NCBI RefSeq assembly: GCF_010093595.1
Contig: NW_022985462.1
Coordinates: forward strand, 8,948 to 72,947
Reading direction: 5' to 3'
Origin: Mytilinidion resinicola
Taxonomy: Eukaryota; Ascomycota; Dothideomycetes; Mytilinidiales; Mytilinidiaceae
DNA: 64,000 bases
The notes beneath the pieces were generated by a model that was not told where the DNA came from, searched no databases, and saw only the letters and a list, made by a program, of their open reading frames with translations. This document shows positions 23,435 to 34,012 of the stretch, one piece after another (position 1 is the first letter of the stretch; every line of letters begins with the position of its first letter). Position numbers and translations under genes: made by a program.

Positions 23435-23707
23435 TCAATCTTCCTCCACAACCTCCTCGCCGTAGTTTTCCTCCTCTTTGGCCTCTTCGGCTGCAAGTTT
23501 ACCGCTAGCCTTATTGTCCTCGTCCATCTTCTTGGTCAGGAACTCGTTGATATCGAGCTGTAGGCCGACTACAGATGTCCGTAGTGCTTCGAGGAAGGCG
23601 GTGCGGTCTGATGTGGTGGGCGACTGCGGGAGTGTTGGAAGCGGGGACGAGAATGTGCGCGTCTCGTGGGCGGGGGCGGCATAAACGGCGTTAAGTTGCA
23701 GAGACAT
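23435..23707 (-). CDS. GON7: EKC/KEOPS complex subunit Gon7
   Basis: A single exon encodes 90 aa. The central segment (DRTAFLEALRTSVVGLQLDINEFLTKKMDEDNKA, about residues 32-65, quoted here as the two halves DRTAFLEALRTSVVG and LQLDINEFLTKKMDED) and the acidic tail ending EEVVEED match fungal Gon7. Gon7 is a small, partly disordered subunit of the KEOPS complex, which makes the N6-threonylcarbamoyl modification on tRNA and influences telomeres. ATG 23707 was chosen over the upstream in-frame start because it gives the family's usual N terminus and length. The gene is divergent from hbrB with 316 bp between start codons, so the two probably share a promoter region. Confidence 0.82.
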   Translation of the reverse strand: MSLQLNAVYAAPAHETRTFSSPLPTLPQSPTTSDRTAFLEALRTSVVGLQLDINEFLTKKMDEDNKASGKLAAEEAKEEENYGEEVVEED

Positions 23708-24023
23708 CGTTCCGGAGTGAGCTACTTTTCCTCCCAAGGTGTGATGTGAGGCGAGAAGTGGTGAATATGTGATGGCGGGGAGAGAAAGTCGACGGTGAAG
23801 ATTGCGGAGAGATCACCAGCTAAAATTAGCCCTTGGCAGGAACGATCACCCTCCAGGTCAATGCTGGCTTCAACCTCAAACCCTCCACGGACATACATAC
23901 CTGCTGCCTTCATGCTGGCCATGAGCTCGCTCTCCATTCCTAGCTGCCCTCTTACTACTATGCACGTATAGCAGCGGATGCCTGCATCATAGCGCCCTGG
24001 ACCTTGTACGCCCATCTGCGACC
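23708..24023. promoter_or_regulatory. Short bidirectional promoter region, GON7/hbrB
   Basis: Only 316 bp separate the two start codons of these divergent genes, so both 5' leaders and promoters must lie here. No specific factor site is claimed. Confidence 0.55.
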
Positions 24024-26423
24024 ATGCCGCCCTCACCTCCGCGCCCGGTGGCTAGCATCACGCCCAGCAGCGACGACGACGACTCGGAGGACTCGCAGGC
24101 CACGCAGCGTCTGTCGCCGTTGCCTCCACGGATCGACTCCAGGTCGCCCGTGCCGCCTTCGCTGCTCGACACCTCAGGCCAGAACTTCTCGCGGCCGTCG
24201 CGGGACCTCCCCGCGCGAGACCTCCCTCTGCGCAACCACAGCAACACATCCGTCGTGGAACAAAAGACGCCCATTCCCGCACATTTTGGCCATCGGCCCC
24301 GCCAGCGATCGCAGGGCTACTTCGAGCCGACCCTCTCCTCGACGCCCACCATGTCCAACACAAACCACCTCACGGCCTCCCAGATCGCGGCCCAAGCAGC
24401 CATGCATGTCCAGAACCCCCAGCACATGCGCAAGCGCTCCACCACAATACCAGACCCGGGAGGAAATGGCCAGCCGACGGGAAAACGCCAGCCCGCTTCC
24501 CCGCCTCCAGTCCCGAAGATGACGTTTGCGACCAACGGCGTGACATATCAGAACGGCCTCGTAGGGGGGCATAGGTTGGCCGCTACGACCGCTGCGAACG
24601 TTGCGTTTCCTCGAAGCCCTGTGCACTCTCCGGGGCTGCCTCCAGAGCATGGTTCGCCGAGGCCAGCAGCGCAAGACCTGCAGATGTACATGCAGAAGCC
24701 GGACAAATCGAAGTCCAAGATGAAGCTGTTCTCCAAACCGAAGAGCATCGGCATCGTCAAGGATAAAGACCTCGACAAGAAGCATCCTGCGCTTCCCTCG
24801 CCGAACAAATTGGGCATGCACAGCACGACTGCGCTGAATCGACTGATGATGAATCAATCCACCACCAGCCTTGTCGACTCGAACATGTCCGGCGCAAGCT
24901 CAATCTACTCTTCCGCAAACGCCTCTACATCTACTTTGGTCCCACTGGAGAGATCAACCACATTCCAACCGGAGAAAGAGAAGGAAAAGGAGAAACATAA
25001 GCACCACTTTCTGTCACGACAGAAGAACAAATTGAAGGATAAAGACGACCACCATCTACCGTTATCGTCAGCCTCAAGTAATTCGAAGCCGACGGATCCA
25101 AACGCACCTCAGCCATTGTATTCATTCGCAGCTCCTGCGTCACCAGGGCACTCAAGCTCCTTCGCAAGCGGCCTTGATCTGAGACATGGCGGAAGAGCAC
25201 TCAGGCAAAAGAAGAAGGAAGAGAAGGTAGCTTCCTTGGCGCCATACTTGAACGAGCTAGAAGCTCCATACAGGGAGAGAAATCAGTCCTTCAGCACAGA
25301 GCGCTCTGAATGGCCTATAAGCAGTTCTCCTGGTAACGCTTTATCGATTGGAGGGCCCTCTCCTGGAACAGCCCTTGGATATATGAGCGATTTGAGTTCT
25401 TTGGGAGCCGCATTTGGTATCCCAGGAATGTCACCGGACGATGCTTGGCCGCTGCTTAAAGCCCGACTGTTACTTATATTCGAAGGAGAAGACCCGCGAC
25501 CGCCTATTGAAGACTTCAATGCTCTAGTATCCGTGCACATCAGGAGATGTATTCAAAAGCGCACACCAACAGTTCTTATAGAAGACCTTGGCGAGCTACT
25601 CGAGACTGGTTTTTCATCGTTAGACCAAACACTTCGGCATATTCCCGATGACCGCCTCATTCCACACCTAGTTGAGATGTGGCTCGTTGTTTTCACTACT
25701 ATATTACCATTCCTTCAAGCCGTTCTACTCCCGCTGGACCTGGAGTTCAAAGGTCGAGGCCCACTCATGACTGCCCCGGCGGCAGCAGATTTCTGGGGCG
25801 CGGCCATGCCAGATAGTGACATGTCGTCGGCCAATAAGAATATCCCTACATTAGGAGAAGGCTTGGATGTGCGAAGAATAATTCTCCTCACTTTCCGCGA
25901 CACGGTAGTCCTTCCTCGCAACGATACTCTTATGGCCATATTCTCGCGACTGTCTCTGGAGAATCTAAACGCAGGACTCGAAAACCCCAATCCTATCCCA
26001 GACTTTCGTCCTGGGACAGCTACTTCTGGTTCCGATGGAGCCATCGGTCCCATGAGTTCATACAACTCTTCTGGGCTACTTGAATCCACCGCATCCTCGA
26101 CCTCGTTCCCCTCTTCTCGTTCACGAGCGACTTCGAATACTTCAGCAGGTTCCTTCTCGGCGCAGTCAACGCATTCTCCTGCGCCACAGCCATTGCCGCC
26201 GCCACCACCGCCCATGGATTCCGCAAAGGTGACGGAGATTGTTGGCAGGATGCTACAATGCGTCAGCGTGCTAGCCAGCGTACAGAGTGGAGATGAATCT
26301 CAAGCTAAAATGGAACGCCTCACAAAAGAGCTCAAGTATAACTGGCTAGGTAGGGGTAGGACTGGCAGGCAACGGAGAGGCTTCGTGGGCCCTAGGAGGG
26401 GTGCCTTGGGGGTGGGCGCGTGA
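24024..26423 (+). CDS. hbrB: HbrB-like protein (TORC2-associated, Bit61/PRR5 relative)
   Basis: A single exon encodes 799 aa. The first 460 residues are disordered and rich in Ser, Pro, Lys and His, with basic clusters (KSKSKMKLFSKPK; EKEKEKEKHKHH). The HbrB domain spans about 470-645. It opens with DDAWPLLKARLLLIFEGED and includes LIEDLGELLETGF, RLIPHLVEMWLVVFTTILPF, LDLEF and VRRIILLTFRDTVVLP. A Ser-rich linker and a Pro run (PPPPPPMD, about 740) precede a C-terminal helix (KMERLTKELKYNWLGRGRTG). HbrB was named for hyperbranching mutants of Aspergillus, and the family includes yeast Bit61 and animal PRR5, peripheral subunits of TOR complex 2. The polarity and TORC2 role is by family knowledge. 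Confidence 0.88.
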   Translation: MPPSPPRPVASITPSSDDDDSEDSQATQRLSPLPPRIDSRSPVPPSLLDTSGQNFSRPSRDLPARDLPLRNHSNTSVVEQKTPIPAHFGHRPRQRSQGYFEPTLSSTPTMSNTNHLTASQIAAQAAMHVQNPQHMRKRSTTIPDPGGNGQPTGKRQPASPPPVPKMTFATNGVTYQNGLVGGHRLAATTAANVAFPRSPVHSPGLPPEHGSPRPAAQDLQMYMQKPDKSKSKMKLFSKPKSIGIVKDKDLDKKHPALPSPNKLGMHSTTALNRLMMNQSTTSLVDSNMSGASSIYSSANASTSTLVPLERSTTFQPEKEKEKEKHKHHFLSRQKNKLKDKDDHHLPLSSASSNSKPTDPNAPQPLYSFAAPASPGHSSSFASGLDLRHGGRALRQKKKEEKVASLAPYLNELEAPYRERNQSFSTERSEWPISSSPGNALSIGGPSPGTALGYMSDLSSLGAAFGIPGMSPDDAWPLLKARLLLIFEGEDPRPPIEDFNALVSVHIRRCIQKRTPTVLIEDLGELLETGFSSLDQTLRHIPDDRLIPHLVEMWLVVFTTILPFLQAVLLPLDLEFKGRGPLMTAPAAADFWGAAMPDSDMSSANKNIPTLGEGLDVRRIILLTFRDTVVLPRNDTLMAIFSRLSLENLNAGLENPNPIPDFRPGTATSGSDGAIGPMSSYNSSGLLESTASSTSFPSSRSRATSNTSAGSFSAQSTHSPAPQPLPPPPPPMDSAKVTEIVGRMLQCVSVLASVQSGDESQAKMERLTKELKYNWLGRGRTGRQRRGFVGPRRGALGVGA

Positions 26424-27612
26424 AGCTAATCTTGACACGCACAGGAAGGAGTATTTGGAACGTCGTTCGCACTTTTGGATGTACAGCTATGCTTTTTCGA
26501 AATGAGGGATGTTTGAGTACCGTATGGTTTGAGGTGTTTGGGTACAGGAGGTTCGTTGAGCAATCACGGTATGGGAAGGGCGTTGGATGGCTGTCATGAG
26601 GTATGATTGGATTCACCTAGTGCTTTTGTAGTGAATGAAGACGATGCCCACTGAGGCATCTTCAAAACGCTGCCGTGGAAGTGATGGGCGCTAGAATTGC
26701 GTTCAGCTTACATCTGTACAGTACCTTGCCATAGATCTCCGTACACTTTGCTGCCACTGTCTATAGAAACCGGGGGCAGCAGGGAGAATATTCCAATCTA
26801 CGTACACCTTGTTGACGCTGTCTAAAGCGCCGAGTTTCTTTCTCATTTGGAATGCTGAAGATACTATGAAGCTCCTCATGCAGCAGTAAATGAGTGTATG
26901 GATTTCTATGACAAGGCATTGTAGCATCTGACTTTCCTATAGGTGAGTGTGACTTTACGCTGCACACTCATCGGCTTCATTCAGTTCGCACTCTTACTAT
27001 CATGACATCCGGCCCACATAGGCTCGGAGACACTCGCAGTACTATTTTCGGTGCTTCGTCATCAATGCGTGTACACGCTTCTGCCACTCCTCGAGGCCCT
27101 TCGACTCATCGACGAAAGTCTAGAGCGATGGTTCGCATAGCCGCTGCCTGAGGTGGCCTGTGGGGCTTATTGATTGTTCGTGACGATGGACTTTCCCTAC
27201 GTGCAGGGAAGGAGCACAGGCAGAGATATTGTATACAAACTTATCCTGCGTGACCCATCCTGAACCTTTCCACTCTACCATCCATCCGTTCCACTATCCA
27301 ACAACTCTGCAGTCATACAACGAGTACGCCCTCGCTTTGCTTCGCTTCAACGATATCCACATCCACTATCGCTACTCTGATCAGCTTCAGCACAGGCATT
27401 CATATCGACTGCTGTTATTGGACGCACATCGTTACGATGGTATTTGAAAACTTTCTAGACTTTCACAGGCGCTACATGTAAGGCTATGCAAACCGAACCC
27501 CTCCCCTTATGCGGTGTTATTAACGCCACCCAGGCGTAGACGGAATTACACACAGATACACCAAAATTCCGGACAACGCGTCCATCGCATACCCAGAATC
27601 CACATCCCTGGT
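26424..27612. other. Intergenic region with dispersed repeat copy B
   Basis: Contains 3' flank sequence, the repeat copy at 26706-26945, and then about 650 bp without gene signal, ending in a C/T-rich leader for the BTB-MYND gene. Confidence 0.5.
26706..26945 (-). repeat. Dispersed repeat family 1, copy B
   Basis: The reverse complement matches 10411-10640 in block order (see copy A). It lies 280 bp downstream of hbrB in the opposite orientation to copy A. Confidence 0.7.
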
Positions 27613-28170
27613 ATGCAGAGAACCCTCAGATTCGACGATGAGACCAACATTACAATCATCCTTCCTAGTAATTACGACGAGTAAGCCTATGGAATCCGTT
27701 TACTTGTCATCATGCTTATACTTCGTAGATATACCTCCAGGGAGATGCTCAGTCTTCTTGAAAATGGCACTTCAAGCGACATGAGAATTACATGCCAGGG
27801 GTACTCGTGGGACATCCACGCCGACATCTTTCATGCGGCCGGGGCGTCTGCTCCAGCCAGCCTACCAGAACGATACGAGGACCTGATTGGCAACACTCTC
27901 ACTTCCACGATGCCCTACGCCGCCTTGCTAGATTGGTGGCTCGAGTACTTGTATTGTAGGAGAGGCAAGGTCCCGAGTCCTTCGGAGCTATGGGCACCTA
28001 TCAAGTGTGGATGGTGTAGAGATAGCAAGGGCCCGTTTATGAAGTGCAGAAAGTGCTTGATAACGAAGTACTGCTCGGAGACCTGTCGGAGGCTGCATCG
28101 GAGTGATCATGCGAAAGTATGCTTAGGCCCGATTAGGTTTGGCAAGAGGCTTGAGGATCAGACGGGTTGA
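27613..28170 (+). CDS. MYND zinc-finger protein with shortened BTB domain
   Basis: Two exons, 27613-27680 and 27729-28170, encode 169 aa. The intron (gtaagc...cgtag) splices in phase 2 and joins an upstream frame starting MQRTLRFDDETN. Residues 28-55 (MLSLLENGTSSDMRITCQGYSWDIHADIF) look like the start of a BTB/POZ domain, quoted here as LLENGTSSDMRITCQGY. The usual core is missing, however, and about 40 residues later the sequence resumes a BTB-like end. A complete MYND finger follows: C-x2-C-x7-C-x2-C-x4-YC-x3-C-x7-H-x3-C (CGWCRDSKGPFMKCRKC, then YCSETCRRLHRSDHAKVC). MYND fingers bind proline-rich peptides. The protein may be a degenerate BTB paralogue or a new combination. Function is unknown. 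Confidence 0.7.
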
Positions 28171-28911
28171 GAGTAGATCATGGGAAATTCAGTCTTCAGA
28201 CGCCTCGTCGTGGATCTAAGTATACTTGCCTGACACTGCTTGAAGTGCCTCGATGTGTTTCCACAAACCAATCAGTGGATGTTCCGAGCAACCACGCAAC
28301 TGTTCATGGTACCTTAGGCAGCGGCGGAGGAGTGTACACAGGTGGGAGGTGCGCTTCGTTGAATCGGTTTTCTAATGGAGCAGTCTCTCGTTGGTGATGT
28401 CGGTACAGTTCCCTGCCACCAATTGTAGGGCTTTGATGTGCTGATAGGTGTGTAGGAGGGCAGATCACACTTCTAATCTATGTAGTTTCTTTCACCGCTG
28501 TCTGAAGTGACCTCGTGTGTTTACGGGCTATCCAAATTGCTGAATGTCTATCGCATTTCGAGATCTAAAACTATCACTAGGCACCACAAGCAGTGGCAGC
28601 AAATTGTACACGGGCTATGACGAGATGTCGTACCTTGGTGTTGTGTTACAGCTGGTGACGAAAATGATAAACCATGGGACAAGAGCTTTACTCGGAACCA
28701 TGGTTGAAGATACTTATATAGAGTCACGCACACTCACCACCTTCAAACTTCATCTCTCTTCAACACCAGCTCCAACAACCCTCTCAACTATCATCAGCAA
28801 TAAGCGACCACATACACAACGATCCCTCCGCGACTTCGCCCCGAAGGACCACCCGCAAATTTCCCCGACTGCCTTTACCAGCCTCGCGGAAAGCCAGAAG
28901 GAATAAAGAAC
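28171..28911. other. Intergenic region with dispersed repeat copy C
   Basis: Holds the diverged repeat copy at 28397-28545 and the leader of the F-box gene at 28912. The open frame at 28544-28906 is not supported as a gene. Confidence 0.5.
28397..28545 (-). repeat. Dispersed repeat family 1, copy C (diverged)
   Basis: The reverse complement keeps the order of copies A and B: cagacagcg, a tacatagatt-like block, a ctgccctcc-like block, and ggtggcagggaactgtacc. It has many substitutions. Confidence 0.55.
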
Positions 28912-29907
28912 ATGACGGATAGCCAGCTATACAACCTACCAACCGAACTTCTCTTCATGGTGATAGACTACTTACCGCCGCACGAAGCACAGTTTTTTCA
29001 CCTAGCGTGCTCCAAATTCTGGCATACAATACCACACTCAACTAAAGTGGGCAACGGAAAAGACAAAAATACCTTCAAGGAATTTCTCTTTTCCGACAGA
29101 GTAACCGCGAGACTAGAAGCCAAAGAGCACGCTTCTATCGCTGACTGCAGACACGAAAGAGAAAGTCGATGGCTCACCAAAGAACCAGAGGGCACATGGG
29201 TCTCAGCCAACCGCTTCTGCTCGTACTGCAGACTAGAACACCTTTACATCGCATTCTCGTCTTCCGAGCTTTCTAAACCACCTGAGATCCGTCTCTGCAG
29301 AGGCGCCGAACCCAGCACGCGCGTCCGACTGTGCGAGCACCTTACCGCCTCACATGGCGAGATAGCGATAGCTGCAAAAGCCTATCCGCCGATTAAATGC
29401 CGGCACGCATCCCATCGCCAAGATGTCTTTAGCTCCGCGGTCCCCTTGTTTCGAACCGAGGGGGATTCGGACTGGTTTCACCCGCCCCAGATACGCAAAT
29501 GGGTCATGTTCCAACATATATGCGTACTGAAGCTTGGCCAGTTCGAGCAGCTCACAAAACACAAGCTCCGCATCGCGTTGACGGCACTCGGTCGACTGGC
29601 GATATTCTGTGCACATATGAGACCTTGTGAGGAATGGGTGGATGCGGAGTGTGCGTGCGCGGTCAAATCTTGGCAAAGCGAGTTTCTTTTTGAAGTGTGG
29701 TGTGAGAACGAGGAGTGTTGGACGAACTGCAGGTTATATTGCTGGAAGGGCAATGTAGTAATGCAGATTTGGAGGAAACTGGCTGAGTGCTGCTTTACGA
29801 TGAGCTCTAATGGCCCGACAGATATCAGGAAGTGTATGGGGGAAGCGATGGAGGCGGTATGGCTTGCGCAGGCAAATCTCAATCAGTCAACTCCCAGAGG
29901 AACCTGA
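28912..29907 (+). CDS. F-box protein, unknown target
   Basis: A single exon encodes 331 aa. Residues 8-40 (NLPTELLFMVIDYLPPHEA, then HLACSKFW) form an F-box, which would recruit Skp1 in an SCF ubiquitin ligase. The rest has many scattered Cys and Trp residues (CSYCRLEHLY, CRGAEPS, CACAVKSW, WCENEECWTNCRLYCW), common in expanded fungal F-box families, with no recognisable LRR or WD repeats. The gene sits in an accessory zone beside a repeat copy and a MYND-finger gene, suggesting a lineage-specific rather than core role. There is no intron; the ATG gives the F-box its usual N-terminal position. Confidence 0.75.
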   Translation: MTDSQLYNLPTELLFMVIDYLPPHEAQFFHLACSKFWHTIPHSTKVGNGKDKNTFKEFLFSDRVTARLEAKEHASIADCRHERESRWLTKEPEGTWVSANRFCSYCRLEHLYIAFSSSELSKPPEIRLCRGAEPSTRVRLCEHLTASHGEIAIAAKAYPPIKCRHASHRQDVFSSAVPLFRTEGDSDWFHPPQIRKWVMFQHICVLKLGQFEQLTKHKLRIALTALGRLAIFCAHMRPCEEWVDAECACAVKSWQSEFLFEVWCENEECWTNCRLYCWKGNVVMQIWRKLAECCFTMSSNGPTDIRKCMGEAMEAVWLAQANLNQSTPRGT

Positions 29908-30088
29908 CCTCCACCTTCAGAAGCTCTGGATTGTTGAACCACTGGCAATTCATTGCCTGATACTGGTCACGACGATTGAAAAGTAAATCTGCTCTTTTAA
30001 ACTCATGTATATCTCAAATACACTCTCCACTCTCCCACCTCAACTAGCCCCGTTCACCAATCACTTCCCCTTCGCATTCCACCCAACC

Positions 30089-30923
30089 TCACAACCACCT
30101 CTTCGTCCCCAAATGCGACAAAAACTCTCCACTCTGCTCAATCGTCACTGCCCCAATAACCTTCAACTGCGCCTCCACACTCTCCTTCGTCGAAATCGCC
30201 CCCTTAAACCCAGGCTCATACTTCCGGAACACCTCCGCCAAATATTCATACATCTCCTCCGACAGCCCCGTCCTTACAAGCCCCGGACTCAGCGCTAGAA
30301 CAATCACCCCTTCGCTCTTCAACTCAACAGCATACTTATACACGACCACGTTCGTCGCAGCTTTGCTCGCGGAATACGTCACGCTCGCCGCAACCTCCGC
30401 TTCCTTGATCAGATCGGGCTCGGTCATCCCGGTCGAGATGACAACCACTTTCTTGATCGCGCTCGCCTTCACGAGGCCGAGAAACGCGTTGATGGTGTAA
30501 ATCACGCCGACCACGTTCGTGTTGATGGACGTCTCGAAGTCGGCCTTCAGCAGCTCTTCGTTGCCGACGAAGCCCGTGGGCGTGAGGCCGCTGGTCTTGT
30601 CGGACACGTACGCACCGTTGACGATGAGATAGTCGACTTTGCTGTTCGTGAGCTTGGAGACTTCGGCGGCGGCGGCGGAGAGCGAGGCCGGGGAGGTCAG
30701 GTCGCCGGCGAGGACGTGGACGTTTGGGATGCCGTCGGCAGCGAGTTGGGATTGCACGGCGGAGGGGTTGCGGGCGAGGCCGATGACGGTGTTGGAGGGG
30801 TTGGAGTTGAGGGTTTGGAGGTATTGGTACTGGAGATGTGTTAGATGTGTTGATGTGGGTACTTGGGGGAGGGGGGGGTACCCCAAGGCCTCGAGAGGCT
30901 CCTGCGATTACGTATGATGCCAT
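30089..30923 (-). CDS. Short-chain dehydrogenase/reductase (NAD(P)-dependent)
   Basis: Two exons, complement(30089-30829, 30882-30923), encode 260 aa, a normal classical SDR length. Exon 1 carries the start of the cofactor motif, MASYVIAGASRGLG (G-x3-G-x-G). The intron (donor GG|GTACCC, acceptor ctccag) joins it in phase 0 to YQYLQTL. Later marks are the NG-AYVS segment after the fourth strand, a Ser in VVISTGM, and the catalytic YSASK (Tyr-x3-Lys) at about 170. The protein resembles the fungal ketoreductase-like SDRs related to Nor-1-type enzymes, but no neighbouring biosynthetic core gene supports a pathway. The substrate is unknown. It lies downstream of the F-box gene, convergent with it. 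Confidence 0.85.
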
Positions 30924-31529
30924 TCTGAATTGAATGAATATGTTGTTGGAGTTGACGTTTGGATGGTCAATTGGTTGAATGTGATTGTTTGAATCGGGCT
31001 TTCTTGCTAGGACAGTGCAGTGGAAATTGAAGCTCTGGATGTCCTGTCACTCCTAACTTCCTAGTACCTTATATACACCAACACCTCCAGGCTCCAAAGT
31101 CATTTGTCTTGCACCTCAGAAATTTATAATCAACCTTGTTTCCTCTTTGATCGCTCGCTTGCAGCCCTGTAGTTAATATCCCTGTGTCGATCCCGGTGTA
31201 AGCGACTACTTGCGTGTCGCTTCTGCTTACTCTTGTTTCCCGATCGAGTCTAGCGTATCTTAATCGCTCTGCGGAAAAACTGCGCGGTAACACCACAGAG
31301 ACGAGATTTGAAAGCCGATGAGGTTGGCTGGTGCTAGAATGATCTCTTGGATTTATGTGCTAGGTTCTTTGAAATACGCAATGGTGTGGAAGTAGTGCTG
31401 GTGTTGATGTGACGTCACTTCTTAGACGACTTTAGGGGAATCAGTGGATGTCTTTAGGATTTCAGAAGAGAGTAATGAGGTTATCTTCCGGCATAGATTG
31501 GTCCAGAGATTTCAAACGCTAGGAAAGTG
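30924..31529. other. Intergenic region before the tandem array
   Basis: Promoter side of the SDR gene, with no other gene seen. The first unit of the degenerate tandem array starts near 31530. Confidence 0.45.
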
Positions 31530-33700
31530 TATAGGCCAGGGGTGCCATCCGGTCGCCCAACTATTGTCAAAACACACGTTTTTCGGCCTCGATTCAGCCC
31601 TTTCAATTTCATACTCTTACAAGCCTTAAATCGTAAATATGGCCGTTATTCGATTGCGCACCTCGACGCCTCGCCGAATCCACCCTACCATTCCATTTGT
31701 CTCCACTTGTCCATGCTCCCAGTTCCTGATCTCGAATTTCCTACATCTTGAAGTTTCAAAGACAAATAGGCCAGGGGCACCACCCAGCACTATCAGTGTT
31801 GTCAAAGCACACGTTCTTCCGGCTCAATTCAAGTTCGCTAATAGTACAACTCCATACACCCTGATTTGCACCGCTTCCATCGATCCTTTGCGCATCTCGA
31901 CCAACAGCATCCCTTTTCTGCACCCCGATTTTCTGCCTTTTGTTCTTTACATCTCGTTTTCTGAAGAATCGATAGGCTAGGGGCCCCATAGACTACTTCG
32001 AATGTTGTCAATAGGCACTGGACTTCCCGTTAAATTCACACTCCCAAGCTTTCGACTTTCACAACACCAACCGAGATCTCCCAGCTCGATCTACAGCCTT
32101 GCATCCTTTACATCGCCGAATTACAACGATGGATGGGCCGAGGGGACCATCTGGCCCTTTCGCTATCATCAAATCGCTCGAGGAGATGCCGGTATAGGTG
32201 CCATTAGTCAGATCTGCAGTAGGTGCTGCTCTGACCTCGGGAGCGGTGAGGATGGGTGAAGGCGGCGGGAGGATGAGGCGCTCTTATTGCCCACATTTGG
32301 GCCATAGTGGCATTGGTCTCTGCTTTCTGGTATGAGAGACCGCCCAGGATGAGTGCTGAGGCAATGCAGTTGGCTGTAACTATGCCAGTCTTCCTCCGGT
32401 CGATCTCCTTCCAGAAGGGCCTCGTAGGCGATGGCGAGCTACCCAAAAAAACATTCCAATCAAGTCCAAGACATCAAGTTCTCAAACTCTAGATCTCGAC
32501 CCCTTTTCTATGCCTCCAGTCTACGAGCTCCCATCCTCGATATCTCGTGATTCCAAAGATGAATAGTTCAGGGGCACCATTAAGTACTTCCAGTACGGTC
32601 AAAACGTACAGCTTCTCTATTGTAATTCAAAAGGTCGAACGTTGAGATACTGAAAACTCGTTCCCTTCTCCGCAGCCCCGGTTCTCAGCCTCAAATCCTT
32701 TACACCTCGTGATTTCAAAGACGTATGCGCCGAGTTCCACATTTCTTCACCACGCCTCTAATTTACAGCCTCTCGCTCTTAACATCTTGTTTTGTCCAAT
32801 AACGAATAGGCCAGGGGCGCCATCCAGCCTTGCTACACCCCGCAGCAGCAATAACGATAGCCTTCCATTTCACACCTCGATGCATTTGGACCCTAGAGCA
32901 GCTACCTTTTTTTTACACCCCCAATGCACAGCCTCCCGCTCTTGACATCTCGTGATTCTCAAGACTAGATAGGCCAGGGGCACCATCCAGCCCTATTACG
33001 CCCTGCAGCAGCAACAGCAAAAGCCCTTCAACTCATGCTTCGAAGATTTCACACCCTAAGATACCTAACCCTTTTCCGCACCCCTAATCCACACCTTCCC
33101 GCTTTTAACATGTTGCGATTCTCAAGGCTAGATGGCCAGGGGTGCCATCCAACCTTATGCTATCCCGCAGTAGCAATAGTAATAGCCCTCCAATTCACGC
33201 TTCGAAGCTTTTATACCCCAAGACACCGACCCCTTTTCCCCACCCCTAATTCACAGCCTCCAGCTCTTGACATCTTGTGATTTATGAGGCCAGATAGGCC
33301 AGGGGCGCCATCCAGACATATCGTCCGTTGCAGCAGCAACAGTAATAGCCCTCCAATTCACGCCTCGAAGCATTTAGACCCCAAAACATCTACCCCTTTT
33401 CTACACCCCTAATTTACAGCCTCCAGCTCTTGACATCTCGTGATTCTCAAGGCAAGATAGGCCAGGGGTGCGATCCAGCCTTATCCTATGCCGCAGCAAG
33501 CAATAGCAACACCCCTACAATTCACGCCTTAAAGCATTCAGACCCCAAAACGCCTACCTCTTTACCACACCCCTAGTTCACAGCCTCCCGCACTTTACAT
33601 CACGCACTCACAGAAACCTATACGCAGGAGGTACCACGCAGCCCCATTACCGCCCGCAAGCAGCAACAGAACTACTCTCAAATTTCCACTATCAAACTTC
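31530..33700. repeat. Tandem array of ~163-bp units
   Basis: Each unit opens with a block like taggccaggggYRccatcc. It continues with a gcagcaacag block, a cctccaattcacgcctcgaag-like block, cccctttt, an acacccctaattcacagcctcc-like block and ctcttgacatctcgtgattct. Copies of the opening block lie near 32804, 32968, 33131, 33293, 33457 and, decayed, 33620, with spacing 162-164 bp. Older, more diverged copies lie near 31532, 31766, 31973 and 32565 at irregular spacing. No unit encodes a convincing protein. A minisatellite-like array is the simplest reading. Confidence 0.85.
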
Positions 33701-34012
33701 CGAACTCCAAAACACCACCCAAATCTGACCACTCCCAGCACCGATTTTCCGCCCCAGTCAACTCCTCGAATCCGCCCAACCGCACCAAACCAACTCCCGA
33801 AACTCCAAAAACAATCACCCAATTCAGTCGTCCAAAGTCGATGTCGTCGGCAGCAGGTTCCGAATCGCACCACGTCCTCCAGCAAGTTTTCCGGCACAGT
33901 CAAACCCTCGAATCCGTTCCGATACTCCAACACAGCTCCCGAAACTGCTCCGCCAAGCTTCCGATTTGAACCCTCTTCTCCCGTGTCTTTGGCAGCACTC
34001 CGCGAATCAGCG
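33701..34012. other. Decayed edge of the tandem array
   Basis: Fragments such as gcagcaacag and caaaacacc recall the repeat units, but order and spacing are lost. No gene is seen. Confidence 0.45.

Noticed and set aside
30336..30923. Arg/Pro-rich minus-strand frame reading through the SDR intron
   Set aside because: It is the SDR exon 1 continued in the wrong frame; the intron splice restores the enzyme.
30089..30923. Secondary-metabolite cluster around the SDR
   Set aside because: No polyketide synthase, NRPS, P450, transporter or cluster regulator is found nearby.
31530..33700. Possible CRISPR-like or terminal-repeat array
   Set aside because: The units are ~163 bp with no spacers of constant length and this is a eukaryotic genome; a minisatellite is simpler.
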